A stretch of 54,011 nucleotides of DNA from Methylobacterium platani (GTDB lineage: Bacteria > Pseudomonadota > Alphaproteobacteria > Rhizobiales > Beijerinckiaceae): NCBI RefSeq assembly GCF_001653715.1, contig NZ_LWHQ01000039.1, positions 1 to 54,011 of the forward strand, written 5' to 3'. A program made the translations under genes and the position numbers. The stretch's first letter is position 1; every line of letters begins with the position of its first letter. This document shows positions 45,243 to 53,963 of the stretch, piece by piece. Below the pieces are notes generated by a model. It was not told where the DNA came from. It worked only from the letters and a program-made list of their open reading frames with translations, and ran no database searches.

Positions 45243-46265
45243 ATGCGCCGGCGCAAGAGACGGATCTCCCGCGTGCTGACCCTGATCGCCGGCCTCGCGG
45301 CCGGCACCGTGCTGACGCTCGTCGCCGCGGGATTGCTGGCGACCTGGATCATCACCCTGGTGGTCGAGGCGCGCTATCCCCCGGCGGGCCGGCGGGTCGC
45401 GGTCGAGGGCGGGCACCTCGCGGTGATCGAGGCCGGCCCCGGCGAGGGGGCCTTGAGCCGCGGCACGGTGGTGCTGCTGCACGGCGCCTCGGCCAACGCC
45501 ATGGACCCGATGCTGGCGATCGGCCGGCGGCTCGCCGGCGACGGGTTCCGGGTGCTCTCCGTCGACCGGCCCGGCTTCGGCTACAGCGACCGCATCGCCC
45601 CGGACGCCGCCTCGCCGGCGGTACAGGCCCGGCTGATCAGCGAGGCCCTGGCGAGCCTGAAGGTCGGCCCGGCCCTGATCGTCGGCCATTCCTGGTCCGG
45701 CGCGCTCGCCACGGCCATCGCCCTCGACTACCCCGAGCGGGTCGCCGGCCTGGCGCTGCTCGCGCCCGTGAGCCACCCCTGGCCGGGCGGGTCGGTCGGC
45801 GGCTATGCCGGCTGGTACCGCTCGCTCCCCGGGCGGATGCTCCTCACGCTCGCCACCTACACGGTCGCCGCCCCCCTCGGATACACGTATCTCGACCGGT
45901 TCGCCGAGGCGGTGTTCCGCCCGCAGGGGCTGCCCGCGGGCTATCTCGACGGCGCCCGGGTGCCGCTTGTCCTGCGCCCCTCGACCTTCGCCGCCAACCT
46001 GCGCGACCTCGACGGGCTCTACGCCTTCCTGGAGCGCCAGAGCCCGCGCTACTCCTCGATCACCGCGCCGACCGTGATCGTCGCCGGGGACATCGACCCG
46101 GTGGTGAAGACCGACGTGCACGCGCGGGCGCTCGCCCGCGCGGTGCCCGGCGCCAAGCTCGTGGTGCTGCCGGGCGTCGGGCACATGCTCCAATACGTCG
46201 CCGCCGACACGGTGGTGGCGGAGATCGAGGCGCTGGCGGCGCGGGAGAGGGTAGGGGCGGAGTAA
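45243..46265 (+). CDS. Membrane-anchored alpha/beta hydrolase
   Basis: The protein has 340 residues from ATG 45243 (GTG 45240 is also possible). A basic N-terminus and one transmembrane helix (VLTLIAGLAAGTVLTLVAAG) precede the fold: VVLLHGASANAMDP (oxyanion hole), VDRPGFGYSD, nucleophile elbow GHSWSG near residue 150, Asp in VAGDIDPVVK, His in PGVGHMLQ. The substrate is unknown. It is probably cotranscribed with the TPR gene and convergent with the next gene. Confidence 0.85.
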   Translation: MRRRKRRISRVLTLIAGLAAGTVLTLVAAGLLATWIITLVVEARYPPAGRRVAVEGGHLAVIEAGPGEGALSRGTVVLLHGASANAMDPMLAIGRRLAGDGFRVLSVDRPGFGYSDRIAPDAASPAVQARLISEALASLKVGPALIVGHSWSGALATAIALDYPERVAGLALLAPVSHPWPGGSVGGYAGWYRSLPGRMLLTLATYTVAAPLGYTYLDRFAEAVFRPQGLPAGYLDGARVPLVLRPSTFAANLRDLDGLYAFLERQSPRYSSITAPTVIVAGDIDPVVKTDVHARALARAVPGAKLVVLPGVGHMLQYVAADTVVAEIEALAARERVGAE

Positions 46266-46272
46266 GCCCCCC

Positions 46273-46674
46273 TCACGGCAGCGGCCTGAGCCGGCGGGTA
46301 AAATCCGTCAGCTCGTCGATGTCCCAGCCGGTTCCGGTGTTCCAGAAATCCAGCAGCTCGGCGTGGTTGAGCCGCACCCAAGCCCGGACCAGGTCGGCGG
46401 CCTGACGGGACTGGACGGTACCGATGAAGTCGTCGCGCACCACCGGGTCGGGCCCGATCGAGACGATGACGCAGGGTGCGTTGCCCTTCGGCGTGTCGGC
46501 ATACCACTTCACCCGCGGGCCGTGGGCGCCGAGGCGCGACGAGACGGAGATTACCCCCGGGATATTGGTATGCTTCCGGCCGAGATTGGTCATCTCGACG
46601 TCCACGTCCTCGGCGACATCGTCCGGTGGCGTCCGGGCGGGGATATCCCGGTTCCGCAGCAGGGTGGCTGACAT
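46273..46674 (-). CDS. Hypothetical protein, DUF4160-like pattern
   Basis: The protein has 133 residues from ATG 46674 with GGAGG 5 bases upstream. VISVSSRLGAHGPRVKWYAD, then NAPCVIVSIGPDPVV and LVRAWVRLNHAELLDFWNTG recall DUF4160 proteins (toxin-antitoxin associated), although the His-rich motif is weak. No antitoxin partner is adjacent. It lies 48 bases downstream of pyk on the same strand. Function uncertain. Confidence 0.6.
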   Translation of the reverse strand: MSATLLRNRDIPARTPPDDVAEDVDVEMTNLGRKHTNIPGVISVSSRLGAHGPRVKWYADTPKGNAPCVIVSIGPDPVVRDDFIGTVQSRQAADLVRAWVRLNHAELLDFWNTGTGWDIDELTDFTRRLRPLP

Positions 46675-46722
46675 CTCGGCCTCCGTCGTCGCAGCCGATC
46701 CAGGATAGCGGCACACCGGCGC

Positions 46723-48159
46723 TCACGCCTTCGCCGCGTGCTCCGGCGTGACCGTGGCGATCCGCACGAGGTTCGTCGCGCCCGGCGTGCCGAAGGGCAG
46801 GCCCGCCACCACGATCACCCGGTCGCCCACCCCCGCGAAATTCTCCCGCACCGCGAACTTGCAGGCGCGGAACGACATGTCGTCGATGTCGCTGGCGTCG
46901 TTGGTGACGATCGGGTGGGTGCCCCAGGCGAGCGCGAGCCGCCGCGCCGTCTCGCGCTTCGGGGTCAGCGCGATCACGGTGGCGTCGGGCCGGGCGCGGG
47001 CCAGCCGCAGGGCCGTCGAGCCCGACGCGGTCCAGGCCATCACGGCCTTGAGCCCGAGCGTATCGGCGATCTGGTGGGCGGCGGCCGCGATGGCGTCGGA
47101 GGCGGTCGATTCCGGCTGGTTGCGCTGGGCCGCGATGATCGACCAGTAGATCCCGTCCTGCTCGACCTGCTCGGCGATGCGGTTCATGGTCGAGACCGCC
47201 TCGACCGGAAAATCCCCGGACGCGCTCTCGGCCGAGAGCATCACGGCGTCGGCCCCCTCGTAGACCGCGGTCGCCACGTCCGAGACCTCGGCCCGGGTCG
47301 GCACGGGCGCGGAGATCATCGATTCGAGCATCTGGGTCGCCACCACCACCGGCTTGCCGAGGCGGCGCGCGCCGCGGGTGATGCGCTTCTGCACGCCCGG
47401 CACCTGCTCCAGCGGCATCTCGACCCCGAGATCGCCGCGGGCGACCATCAGCCCGTCGGCCACCGCCATGATCGCGTCGAGGGCCGCCACCGCCTGCGGC
47501 TTCTCGATCTTGGCCATCACCAGGGCGCGCCCCTGCGCCACCGCCTTGACCTCGACGACGTCCTCCGGGCGCTGCACGAACGACACCGCGATCCAGTCGG
47601 CGCCGGCGGCGAGGCCGGCATCGAGGTCGAGGCGGTCCTTCTCGGTCATCGCCGCGACGGGAATCGTGGTGTCGGGGAGCGACACGCCCTTGCGGTTCGA
47701 GATCCGGCCGCCGGTCACCACCCGGGTCACCGCCCGGCCGGGTTCGACCTCGGTCACGACGAGGCGCAGCTTGCCGTCGTCGACGATGACCGCGTGGCCG
47801 GGCTCGAGCGCCGAGAGGATCTCGGGATGGGGCAGGTGGACCCGGGTCGCGTCGCCCGGCGCCGGGTCGTCGTCGAGGACGAAGCTCTGCCCGTTCTCGA
47901 TCGTCGCCGCATCCTCGGCGAAGCGCCCGACCCGGAGCTTCGGGCCCTGGAGGTCGACCAGCACGGCGATCGGCCGCTTCAGCTTCTGCTCGATGCCCCG
48001 GATCGTCGCCACCCGCTCGCTCAGGCGCTCGCGGGGGAGGTGGCTCATGTTGATGCGAAAGACGTCGGCGCCGGCCGCGAACAGCGCCTCGATCACCGCC
48101 GGATCCTCGGAGGCCGGGCCGAGGGTCGCGACGATCTTGGTGCGGCGGGCGCGCTTCAT
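46723..48159 (-). CDS. pyk: Pyruvate kinase
   Basis: This is a 478-residue protein. RRTKIVATLGPASEDPAVIE and FRINMSH open the barrel; VLVDLQGPKLRVG, the active-site signature MAKIEKPQAV, VARGDLGVEMPLEQVP, and KPVVVATQMLESMI with AVYEGADAVMLSAESASGDF are all intact. It converts phosphoenolpyruvate and ADP to pyruvate and ATP in the cytoplasm. In serine-cycle methylotrophs this step competes with PEP carboxylation. Confidence 0.97.
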   Translation of the reverse strand: MKRARRTKIVATLGPASEDPAVIEALFAAGADVFRINMSHLPRERLSERVATIRGIEQKLKRPIAVLVDLQGPKLRVGRFAEDAATIENGQSFVLDDDPAPGDATRVHLPHPEILSALEPGHAVIVDDGKLRLVVTEVEPGRAVTRVVTGGRISNRKGVSLPDTTIPVAAMTEKDRLDLDAGLAAGADWIAVSFVQRPEDVVEVKAVAQGRALVMAKIEKPQAVAALDAIMAVADGLMVARGDLGVEMPLEQVPGVQKRITRGARRLGKPVVVATQMLESMISAPVPTRAEVSDVATAVYEGADAVMLSAESASGDFPVEAVSTMNRIAEQVEQDGIYWSIIAAQRNQPESTASDAIAAAAHQIADTLGLKAVMAWTASGSTALRLARARPDATVIALTPKRETARRLALAWGTHPIVTNDASDIDDMSFRACKFAVRENFAGVGDRVIVVAGLPFGTPGATNLVRIATVTPEHAAKA

Positions 48160-48294
48160 GGGGGTGTCGTCCGGATGGGAGAGATCGCGCTACGCAAAGC
48201 CGGTCGGCGCGCTCGGGTCAATTGGCGATTTGGGGCCGGGGCAGGGGGCGGGGGACGGATTAGGGTAGGCTGTGCTCCACCTTGCCCGACTCGA

Positions 48295-48312
48295 TTTTTG
48301 TAGATACAAAAA
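48295..48312. promoter_or_regulatory. Palindromic operator of the BrnTA operon
   Basis: TTTTTGTA-GA-TACAAAAA is a perfect inverted repeat in otherwise GC-rich DNA, 2 bases upstream of the brnT ATG. BrnA antitoxins repress their own operon through such sites. Confidence 0.75.
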
Positions 48313-48314
48313 CC

Positions 48315-48599
48315 ATGAAGATCGTGTTCGACGAATCGAAGCGGCAGGCGAACCTCGCGAAGCACGGCTTCGACTTCGCCGATTTCGAGCGATGCTTCCA
48401 CCGCGAGGGTGCGATGACCGTGCCGACCCGCCCGAGCCTCGTCGGACGGCCGCGTCTGAACCTCATCGGTCGTTGGAACGACCAGATCGTCGTCCTCGCG
48501 GTCGTGTCGCCGCTCGGCAGCGAGGCTTTGTCCCTCGTGAGCCTGCGCCATGCGAGCCCCAAGGAAAGGAACGCCTATGCCCGGCACCTCGAAGACTGA
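48315..48599 (+). CDS. brnT: BrnT family ribonuclease toxin
   Basis: The protein has 94 residues from ATG 48315. It begins MKIVFDESKRQANLAKHGFD, with FADFERCFHREG and RWNDQIVVLAVVSPLGSEAL following, and ends in the ASPKERNAYARH motif typical of BrnT. It is a RelE-like RNase neutralised by BrnA. The longer start at 48282 would run through the operator and is rejected. It overlaps brnA by 23 bases. Confidence 0.92.
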   Translation: MKIVFDESKRQANLAKHGFDFADFERCFHREGAMTVPTRPSLVGRPRLNLIGRWNDQIVVLAVVSPLGSEALSLVSLRHASPKERNAYARHLED

Positions 48600-48888
48600 C
48601 CCGGCGCCTCCGGCCTACACCCAGGAGGATTGGGACGACGTCGATTCTCCCGAGCTGACGGACGAGGAGCTGGCCCAGCTGCGCCCGGCCCGCGAGGTTC
48701 TTCCTCCCGAGATCTACGCGGCCCTCCCGAGCCGCGGCGGCCGGCCAAGAGCCGAGCGGCCCAAGCAGCTCGTCAGCCTGCGCCTCGACCCGGAGGTGAT
48801 CGAGACCTTCAAGGCGACGGGGCCGGGCTGGCAGACCCGGATGAACGAGGTGCTGGCCGAGGCGGCGCGGAAGCTGCGGGCGGCGTGA
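48577..48888 (+). CDS. brnA: BrnA family antitoxin
   Basis: The protein has 103 residues from ATG 48577. TDEELAQLRPAREVLPPEIY, then RGGRPRAERPKQLVSLRLDP and VIETFKATGPGWQTRMNEVL is the BrnA pattern: toxin-wrapping N-terminus and ribbon-helix-helix C-terminus that binds the upstream palindrome. It overlaps the toxin gene. Confidence 0.92.
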   Translation: MPGTSKTDPAPPAYTQEDWDDVDSPELTDEELAQLRPAREVLPPEIYAALPSRGGRPRAERPKQLVSLRLDPEVIETFKATGPGWQTRMNEVLAEAARKLRAA

Positions 48889-48997
48889 GGTCGATGGCCC
48901 CTCCCGGCGGCATCGGGGAAACGCGCTCCGCGCGCCTCGATCACACGCGCAGGAACCACCTGAGACTGCGCCCCGCCGCACAGAACCCGTGTCGCGA

Positions 48998-49234
48998 ATG
49001 AGCATGATCCACAACGAGCGCACGAAGCTGACGGCGACCTACCTGAATACGGCAGCGGGCGGCTTGTTCACGGCCGGCGTCATCGCGCCCGTGGCGGCGG
49101 CGACCTTCGGCGTCTCGGGCGCGGTGGGCGGTCCCTCCGCGTTGACACTCGTCGGGGGCGTCGCGATCGTCCTGGGGTGCAGCGTCGGCCTCCACCTTCT
49201 GGCTCGCACCGTTCCGAAGGGGCTCAAGCCGTGA
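48998..49234 (+). CDS. Small membrane protein
   Basis: The 78-residue protein begins MSMIHNERTKLTATYLNTAA. Two hydrophobic helices (GLFTAGVIAPVAAATFGVSG, LTLVGGVAIVLGCSVGLHLL) and a basic end indicate an inner-membrane protein. The stop overlaps the start of a 31-codon gene (GTGA). The function is unknown. Confidence 0.65.
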   Translation: MSMIHNERTKLTATYLNTAAGGLFTAGVIAPVAAATFGVSGAVGGPSALTLVGGVAIVLGCSVGLHLLARTVPKGLKP

Positions 49235-49326
49235 CCGACATCCAGATCGTCGCCTTCATCGTCACGCCGCCGATGGCGCTCGCCGTCGGCTGCGGCGTCG
49301 CCTACCGGGCCCGGCACGCGGGCTGA
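49231..49326 (+). CDS. 31-residue membrane peptide coupled to the upstream gene
   Basis: MTDIQIVAFIVTPPMALAVG with CGVAYRARHAG is a single hydrophobic helix with a basic C-terminus. GTG 49231 overlaps the preceding stop codon, suggesting a two-gene membrane unit. Confidence 0.5.
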   Translation: MTDIQIVAFIVTPPMALAVGCGVAYRARHAG

Positions 49327-49464
49327 CCGGTTCTCTGACCGTCTGCGCCTCCGTGGGCTTCCCCTCGCCATCCACGCCATGGGCGACGATGCGATGCGCC
49401 TCGACGAGCGCGAAACGCCGTCAGGGCCAGCCGAGCGGCAGAACGCACGACCCGCGAGCCGTCC

Positions 49465-49923
49465 TCACGGCCCCGCCCGCCCCGGATCCGTCAGCTGGAT
49501 CGTCCAGCTCTTCTGCTCGCCGGTATCGACCTCGAAGAAGCCGTTGCGGTCGTAGCCGCGGGCGAGGCAATCCTCGACGCCCCGGATGGTGAACTCGCGG
49601 TCGCGGGTGCACATCAGCGAGCGGCCGCTCCACTCGCCGCCGCGGTCGTAGTCGACCGCGAAGACGTAGTAGAAGCGGGCGGCGAGCGCCCCCTTGAGCA
49701 GGGTCTCGCAGCCCTTGGCCGAGAGGTTCCACCAGCCCTCCGTCACCCAGCCGCCGGAATCCCGGTAGCCGAGCGCGATGCCGATGCGGCTGCCGGTCAT
49801 GTTGCACATCCGCAGGTCCGCCCGCGCCGGCCCGGCGCCCAGCAGGGCGAGGAGCGGGACCGAGAGCAGCGCGGCGCGGCGGAGGGAGGGGAAGTCAGCC
49901 AACCAGGATGATGCGGAGGTCAT
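49465..49923 (-). CDS. DUF1036 exported protein
   Basis: 152 residues from ATG 49923, or 145 from TTG 49902 which overlaps the glycerate kinase stop. A signal peptide (RRAALLSVPLLALLGAGPAR, then ADLRMCN) precedes the DUF1036 domain: CNMTGSRIGIALGYRDSGGW, GWWNLSAKGCETLLKGAL, ARFYYVFAVDYDRGGEWSG and a C-terminal acidic tail. These are periplasmic proteins of unknown function common in Rhizobiales. The start is uncertain. Confidence 0.8.
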   Translation of the reverse strand: MTSASSWLADFPSLRRAALLSVPLLALLGAGPARADLRMCNMTGSRIGIALGYRDSGGWVTEGWWNLSAKGCETLLKGALAARFYYVFAVDYDRGGEWSGRSLMCTRDREFTIRGVEDCLARGYDRNGFFEVDTGEQKSWTIQLTDPGRAGP

Positions 49924-51190
49924 TGACGTTGGTGCGGGTGGGCCCGGGCCGGACGAGGTCGCCGATCCGGTCGAAGAACGGGGTCGAGTCGTTCTCCCCC
50001 AAGCTTGCCCGCGCGTCGAGCCCCGCCGCTGCCGCACGGGCGAGCGTCGTGGGGTCGATCGTCGCCCCGGCCGGGTCGGTGGCCTCGCCGCGGCCGCCGT
50101 CGGTGCCGTCGGTATCGGCCGAGAGGGCGGAGATTCCGGGCGCGCCGTCGAGCGCCAGCGCGAGGGCGAGGGCGTATTCCTGGTTCGGACCGCCCTGGCC
50201 CTCGCCGCGGATCGTCACGGTCAGCTCGCCGCCGGAGAGCAGCGCTACCTTGCGCCCCGCAGCCGCCATCTCGCGGGCGAGCGCCGCGTGCGCCGCCGCG
50301 ACCTCGCGCGCCTCGCCCTCGAGGTCGGCCCCGAGCAGCACCGGCTCGTAGCCGGCCTCGGCCGCCGCCGCGGCGGCCGCGTCGAGGGCGTCGACCGGCC
50401 GGGCGATGATCCGGAACTCGCTGCGGGCGAAGGCGGGATCGCCGGGCTTCGGGCTCTCGTTGGCGGGGTCGTTCAGCAAGGCCTCGGCGGAGGGCGGCAG
50501 GGGGATGGAGCGGCGGGCGCAGATCGCCCGGGCGTCGGACAGCGTGGTCGGATCCGGTACCGTCGGCCCCGAGGCGATCACCGCCGGGTCGTCGCGGGGC
50601 ACGTCGGAGATGGCGAGCGTCAGGAGCCGGCCGGCCCGGCCGGCGGCCTTCGCCAGCCGCCCGCCCTTGATGCGCGAGAGGTGCTTGCGCACGCAGTTGA
50701 TCTCGTCGATCGCCGCGCCCGAGCGCAGGAGCGCCCGGGTGATGCCCTGCTTCTCGGAGAGCGTCAGGGCGCCGGCCGGGGCGATCCAGTTCGCCGAGCC
50801 GCCGCCGGAGAGGAGCACCAGCACGAGGTCGTCCGGGCCGGCGGCGGCCGCGAGGTCGAGCGCGCGCTGCGTCGCCGCGATGCCGGCCTCGTCCGGCACC
50901 GGGTGGCCGGCCTCCACCACCTCGATCACGCCCGCCGGCTCGCCGTAGCCGTGGCGGGCCACCGCGAGGCCGTCGATGCGGGACGGGTCGACCCCTTGCG
51001 CCCGGTAGTGCCGCTCGGCGAGCGCCGCCATGCTGGCCCCGGCCTTGCCGGCGCCGAGGATCACCAGGCGCCCGGCCGGCGCGGGGGGCAGGTGCGGCAC
51101 CAGGCAGCCGCGCGGATGGGCGGCCGTAACGCCCGCATCGAGCAGGCGCAGCAGCAGGGCGCGGGTCTCCGGAACGGGGGCGTCGGTCAC
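49895..51190 (-). CDS. gckA: Glycerate 2-kinase (GckA/TtuD, MOFRL type)
   Basis: This is a 431-residue protein. VILGAGKAGASMA, the nucleotide-binding LVLLSGGGSANW, NCVRKHLSRIKGGRLAKAA, and the MOFRL domain with LLSGGELTVTIRG and GGPNQEYALAL plus ALSADTDGTDG are hallmarks. It phosphorylates D-glycerate to 2-phosphoglycerate, an essential serine-cycle step for growth on one-carbon compounds in methylotrophs. The gene symbol is given by family and organism context. Confidence 0.9.
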   Translation of the reverse strand: MTDAPVPETRALLLRLLDAGVTAAHPRGCLVPHLPPAPAGRLVILGAGKAGASMAALAERHYRAQGVDPSRIDGLAVARHGYGEPAGVIEVVEAGHPVPDEAGIAATQRALDLAAAAGPDDLVLVLLSGGGSANWIAPAGALTLSEKQGITRALLRSGAAIDEINCVRKHLSRIKGGRLAKAAGRAGRLLTLAISDVPRDDPAVIASGPTVPDPTTLSDARAICARRSIPLPPSAEALLNDPANESPKPGDPAFARSEFRIIARPVDALDAAAAAAAEAGYEPVLLGADLEGEAREVAAAHAALAREMAAAGRKVALLSGGELTVTIRGEGQGGPNQEYALALALALDGAPGISALSADTDGTDGGRGEATDPAGATIDPTTLARAAAAGLDARASLGENDSTPFFDRIGDLVRPGPTRTNVNDLRIILVG

Positions 51191-51264
51191 GAGGCGGCTC
51201 CTTGCGAAGAGTATGGTCGTGCTTCGGACCGGCTTCGTGCCGGCCTCGTTCTAAGCTGTTAGAG

Positions 51265-52209
51265 CTAGGCCGTTCGGGCGGAGCGCCTTGGCCGCGCGAC
51301 CGCGATGCCGGCCAGGATCAGCCCGCCGCCGAGCACCTGCAGGGCCCCGAGGGCCTCGCCGAGCAGGAGCCAGGCCAGGATCGCCGCGGCCACCGCCTCC
51401 AGGAAGATCACCAGGGAGGAGAAGCCGGCGGGCAGGCGCCCGAGCGCGACCGAGAGCAGGCCCTGGCCGCCGGCATGGCTGACGAGCGCCAGCGCCACGA
51501 GGCCGCCGGCCGCCCCGAGGCTGTGCGGCAGCACCGGCCGGGTCTCGATGAGGGCGACCGCGCCGAGGAGCACCAGGGCGGTGATGCAGGACGCCGTAAA
51601 GGTGACGCGGGCGGCCCCCAGGCCCTGGGCCCGGGCGCGCTCCACCGTCAGGAAGTAGAGGGCGAAGAACAAGGCGGTGACCACCCCGTCCCGGTCGCCG
51701 GCGAGGCGGGCGGGATCGACCTGCACCGACTGCCCGACCAGGGTGGCGCCGCCCATGAGGCAGACGAGGAGGCCGAGCAGCGTGCGGCCGGCGGGCCGGC
51801 GGCGCAGGCCGGCCCAGGCGAACAGCACCACGAAGACCGGCGCGGTGGTGGCGAAGAAGGTGGCGTTCGCCACCGTGGTACCCAGGATGGCGAGGTGCCA
51901 GAACAGGAGGTCGCCCGAGAAGGCGAGGCCGGCGAGCACGGCCGAGGCGGTGAGGCCGCGGCGCAGGTGCGGCGCCCGCGCCTCCTCCCACCGCATCCAG
52001 GCCCACAGCACCGGCAGCGCCAGGGCGACGCGCCAGAAGGCGCTGGCGAAGGGCCCGACCTCCGGGCTGACGAAGCGCACCAGGACCGGCGACAGGCCCA
52101 TCGCCACCGCGCCGGCGACGAGGGCGGCGAAGGCGGGACCGAGACCGGATGGCAGGGAATCGCCGGCGGGGCCGGAGGCGGCGAGATCGGGCAGGGGCGT
52201 GCGGGACAT
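51265..52209 (-). CDS. EamA/DMT-superfamily transporter
   Basis: This is a 314-residue protein with about ten hydrophobic helices in two EamA halves: LVAGAVAMGLSPVLVRFVSP with FWRVALALPVL in the first, and ALVSHAGGQGLLSVALGRLP with GEALGALQVLGGGLILAGI in the second. It is an inner-membrane metabolite exporter or permease; the substrate cannot be inferred. Confidence 0.88.
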   Translation of the reverse strand: MSRTPLPDLAASGPAGDSLPSGLGPAFAALVAGAVAMGLSPVLVRFVSPEVGPFASAFWRVALALPVLWAWMRWEEARAPHLRRGLTASAVLAGLAFSGDLLFWHLAILGTTVANATFFATTAPVFVVLFAWAGLRRRPAGRTLLGLLVCLMGGATLVGQSVQVDPARLAGDRDGVVTALFFALYFLTVERARAQGLGAARVTFTASCITALVLLGAVALIETRPVLPHSLGAAGGLVALALVSHAGGQGLLSVALGRLPAGFSSLVIFLEAVAAAILAWLLLGEALGALQVLGGGLILAGIAVARPRRSARTA

Positions 52210-52365
52210 CGGCAGAGCCTTCGGGGGCGAGACCTTCGCGGGCCCGGCGCGGGGATCCGACGCCGGTGGTAGGGCAAGACGCGGCCGGCGTCACCGTGCG
52301 GAGACGATGGAGGCGGCCCCGCCATTTGGGTATGAGGGGGCGGACCGACACCAGCGCAGCCCCCG

Positions 52366-53142
52366 ATGACCGCCGCCACAGCGTCCCACCCCCCCCTTGC
52401 CCATCCGCCCCAGCCCGTCGAGGCGATTCCCGGCGACCCGGCCTGCGGCCTCGTCCTCCTGTGCGACCACGCCTCGAACGCGGTGCCGCCGGACCTCGAT
52501 CGGCTCGGCGTCGCCGCGCCCCATTTCGAGCGCCACATCGCCTACGACATCGGGGCGGCGGCCGTGACGCGCGCGCTCGCCCGCCGGCTCGGGGCGCCGG
52601 CGCTGCTGACCACCTTCTCGCGCCTCATCATCGATCCCAATCGCGGCCGCACCGACCCGACCCTGGTGATGCGCCTCTCGGACGGGGCGATCGTGCCCGG
52701 CAACGCGCGGATCGGGCCCGCCGGCGTCGCCGAGCGGCTCGCCCGCTTCTACGACCCCTACGACCGGGCGATCGACGCCGCGGTGGCCGCCGCCTTCGCC
52801 GCCGGGGCGCCGCCCGCCATCGTCACCGTGCACAGCTTCACCCCGGCCTGGCGCGGCGTGGCGCGGCCGTGGCAGGTCGGCATCCTGTGGGACCGGGACG
52901 ACCGCCTCGCCGGCCCGCTGATCGCGGGGCTCCGCGCCGACCCGGCCGGGTTCACGGTCGGCGACAACCAGCCCTACGGCGGCGGCCTTCCCGGCGACAC
53001 GATCGACCGCCACGCGATGGCGCGGGGGCTGCCGAACGCCTTGATCGAGATCCGCCAGGACCTGATCGGCGACGCGGCCGGGGCCGAGGAGTGGGCGGCG
53101 CGGTTCGCGGCGCTCCTGGGGCCGTTGGTCGCCCGTGCTTGA
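52366..53142 (+). CDS. N-formylglutamate amidohydrolase family protein
   Basis: This is a 258-residue protein. LVLLCDHASNAVPPDLDRLG, HIAYDIGAAAVTRALARRLG, FSRLIIDPNRG, and IVTVHSFTPAW, with a late DRHAMARGLPNALIEIRQDL, follow the FGase (HutG-related) family with its metal-binding His/Asp/Glu residues. It probably hydrolyses an N-formyl amino acid; no hut genes are nearby, so the substrate is uncertain. Confidence 0.88.
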   Translation: MTAATASHPPLAHPPQPVEAIPGDPACGLVLLCDHASNAVPPDLDRLGVAAPHFERHIAYDIGAAAVTRALARRLGAPALLTTFSRLIIDPNRGRTDPTLVMRLSDGAIVPGNARIGPAGVAERLARFYDPYDRAIDAAVAAAFAAGAPPAIVTVHSFTPAWRGVARPWQVGILWDRDDRLAGPLIAGLRADPAGFTVGDNQPYGGGLPGDTIDRHAMARGLPNALIEIRQDLIGDAAGAEEWAARFAALLGPLVARA

Positions 53143-53211
53143 CCGGGCGGCCACCCGCCCCGACCTCTCGCCCTACGATCGTTCGCACGAGATTGTTCGA
53201 AGGAGACCCCG

Positions 53212-53517
53212 ATGGACGGCATCGACGAGACCACCCGCACCGAGCTCGAGGCCGCGGTCTTCCGCCGGCTGGTGTCGCACCTGCAGGGGCGCACCGACGT
53301 GCAGAACATCGACCTGATGAACCTCGCGGGCTTCTGCCGCAACTGCCTGTCGAACTGGCTCAAGGACGCGGCGGATGCCCGCGGCCTGGCCCTCGGCAAG
53401 GACCAGAGCCGCGAGCACGTCTACGGCATGCCCTACGACGAGTGGAAGGCGCGCCACCAGAGCGAGGCGACCCCGGAGCAGGCGGCGGCGTTCGCCGCCA
53501 AGGCCGAGACGCACTGA
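53212..53517 (+). CDS. DUF1244 family protein
   Basis: This is a 101-residue protein with AAGGAGA 5 bases upstream of the ATG. AAVFRRLVSHLQGRTDVQNI and DLMNLAGFCRNCLSNWLKDA followed by GMPYDEWKARHQ are signature DUF1244 segments, including a conserved C-R-N-C. The function is unknown, although the family is widespread in alpha- and gammaproteobacteria. Confidence 0.9.
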   Translation: MDGIDETTRTELEAAVFRRLVSHLQGRTDVQNIDLMNLAGFCRNCLSNWLKDAADARGLALGKDQSREHVYGMPYDEWKARHQSEATPEQAAAFAAKAETH

Positions 53518-53690
53518 CGGGATCGGGCCGGCGCGCGCAAGGACCCGGTGCAAGAACTCGGTAAGGTTGCGCATCTATCAAGATCCGGGAGGGCGAGCCG
53601 CGAAGGCCGCCATCCGTAAGTGGGTTGGGGTGCCTGATGGCCGCGTCCGCCCGCGGCGGCACGACAGACCCATCGGCCAGGAGACCGTGA

Positions 53691-53963
53691 ATGAACGCGC
53701 ACAGCATGCCGGACGCCGACGTCGCCTCGTCGGGCGTCGCCGCCGAGGAGCTCAAGCAGTTCATCGAGCGCATCGAGCGCCTGGAGGAGGAGAAGGCCGG
53801 CCTCCAGGGCGACATCAAGGACGTGATGCTGGAGCTCAAGGGCCGCGGCTTCGACGTCAAGGCGGTCCGCACCATCCTGCGCCTGCGCAAGAAGGACCAT
53901 TCGGAGCGCCAGGAGGAAGAGGCGATCCTGGAGCTGTACATGCAGGCGCTGGGCATGGCGTAG
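53691..53963 (+). CDS. gapR: GapR, DUF2312 nucleoid-associated protein
   Basis: This is a 90-residue protein. EELKQFIERIERLEEEKAGL, QGDIKDVMLELKGRGFDVKA and AVRTILRLRKKDHSERQEEE are the conserved GapR helices. It tetramerises around overtwisted DNA ahead of replication and transcription machinery and assists topoisomerases. It is essential or near-essential in Caulobacter. Confidence 0.93.
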   Translation: MNAHSMPDADVASSGVAAEELKQFIERIERLEEEKAGLQGDIKDVMLELKGRGFDVKAVRTILRLRKKDHSERQEEEAILELYMQALGMA

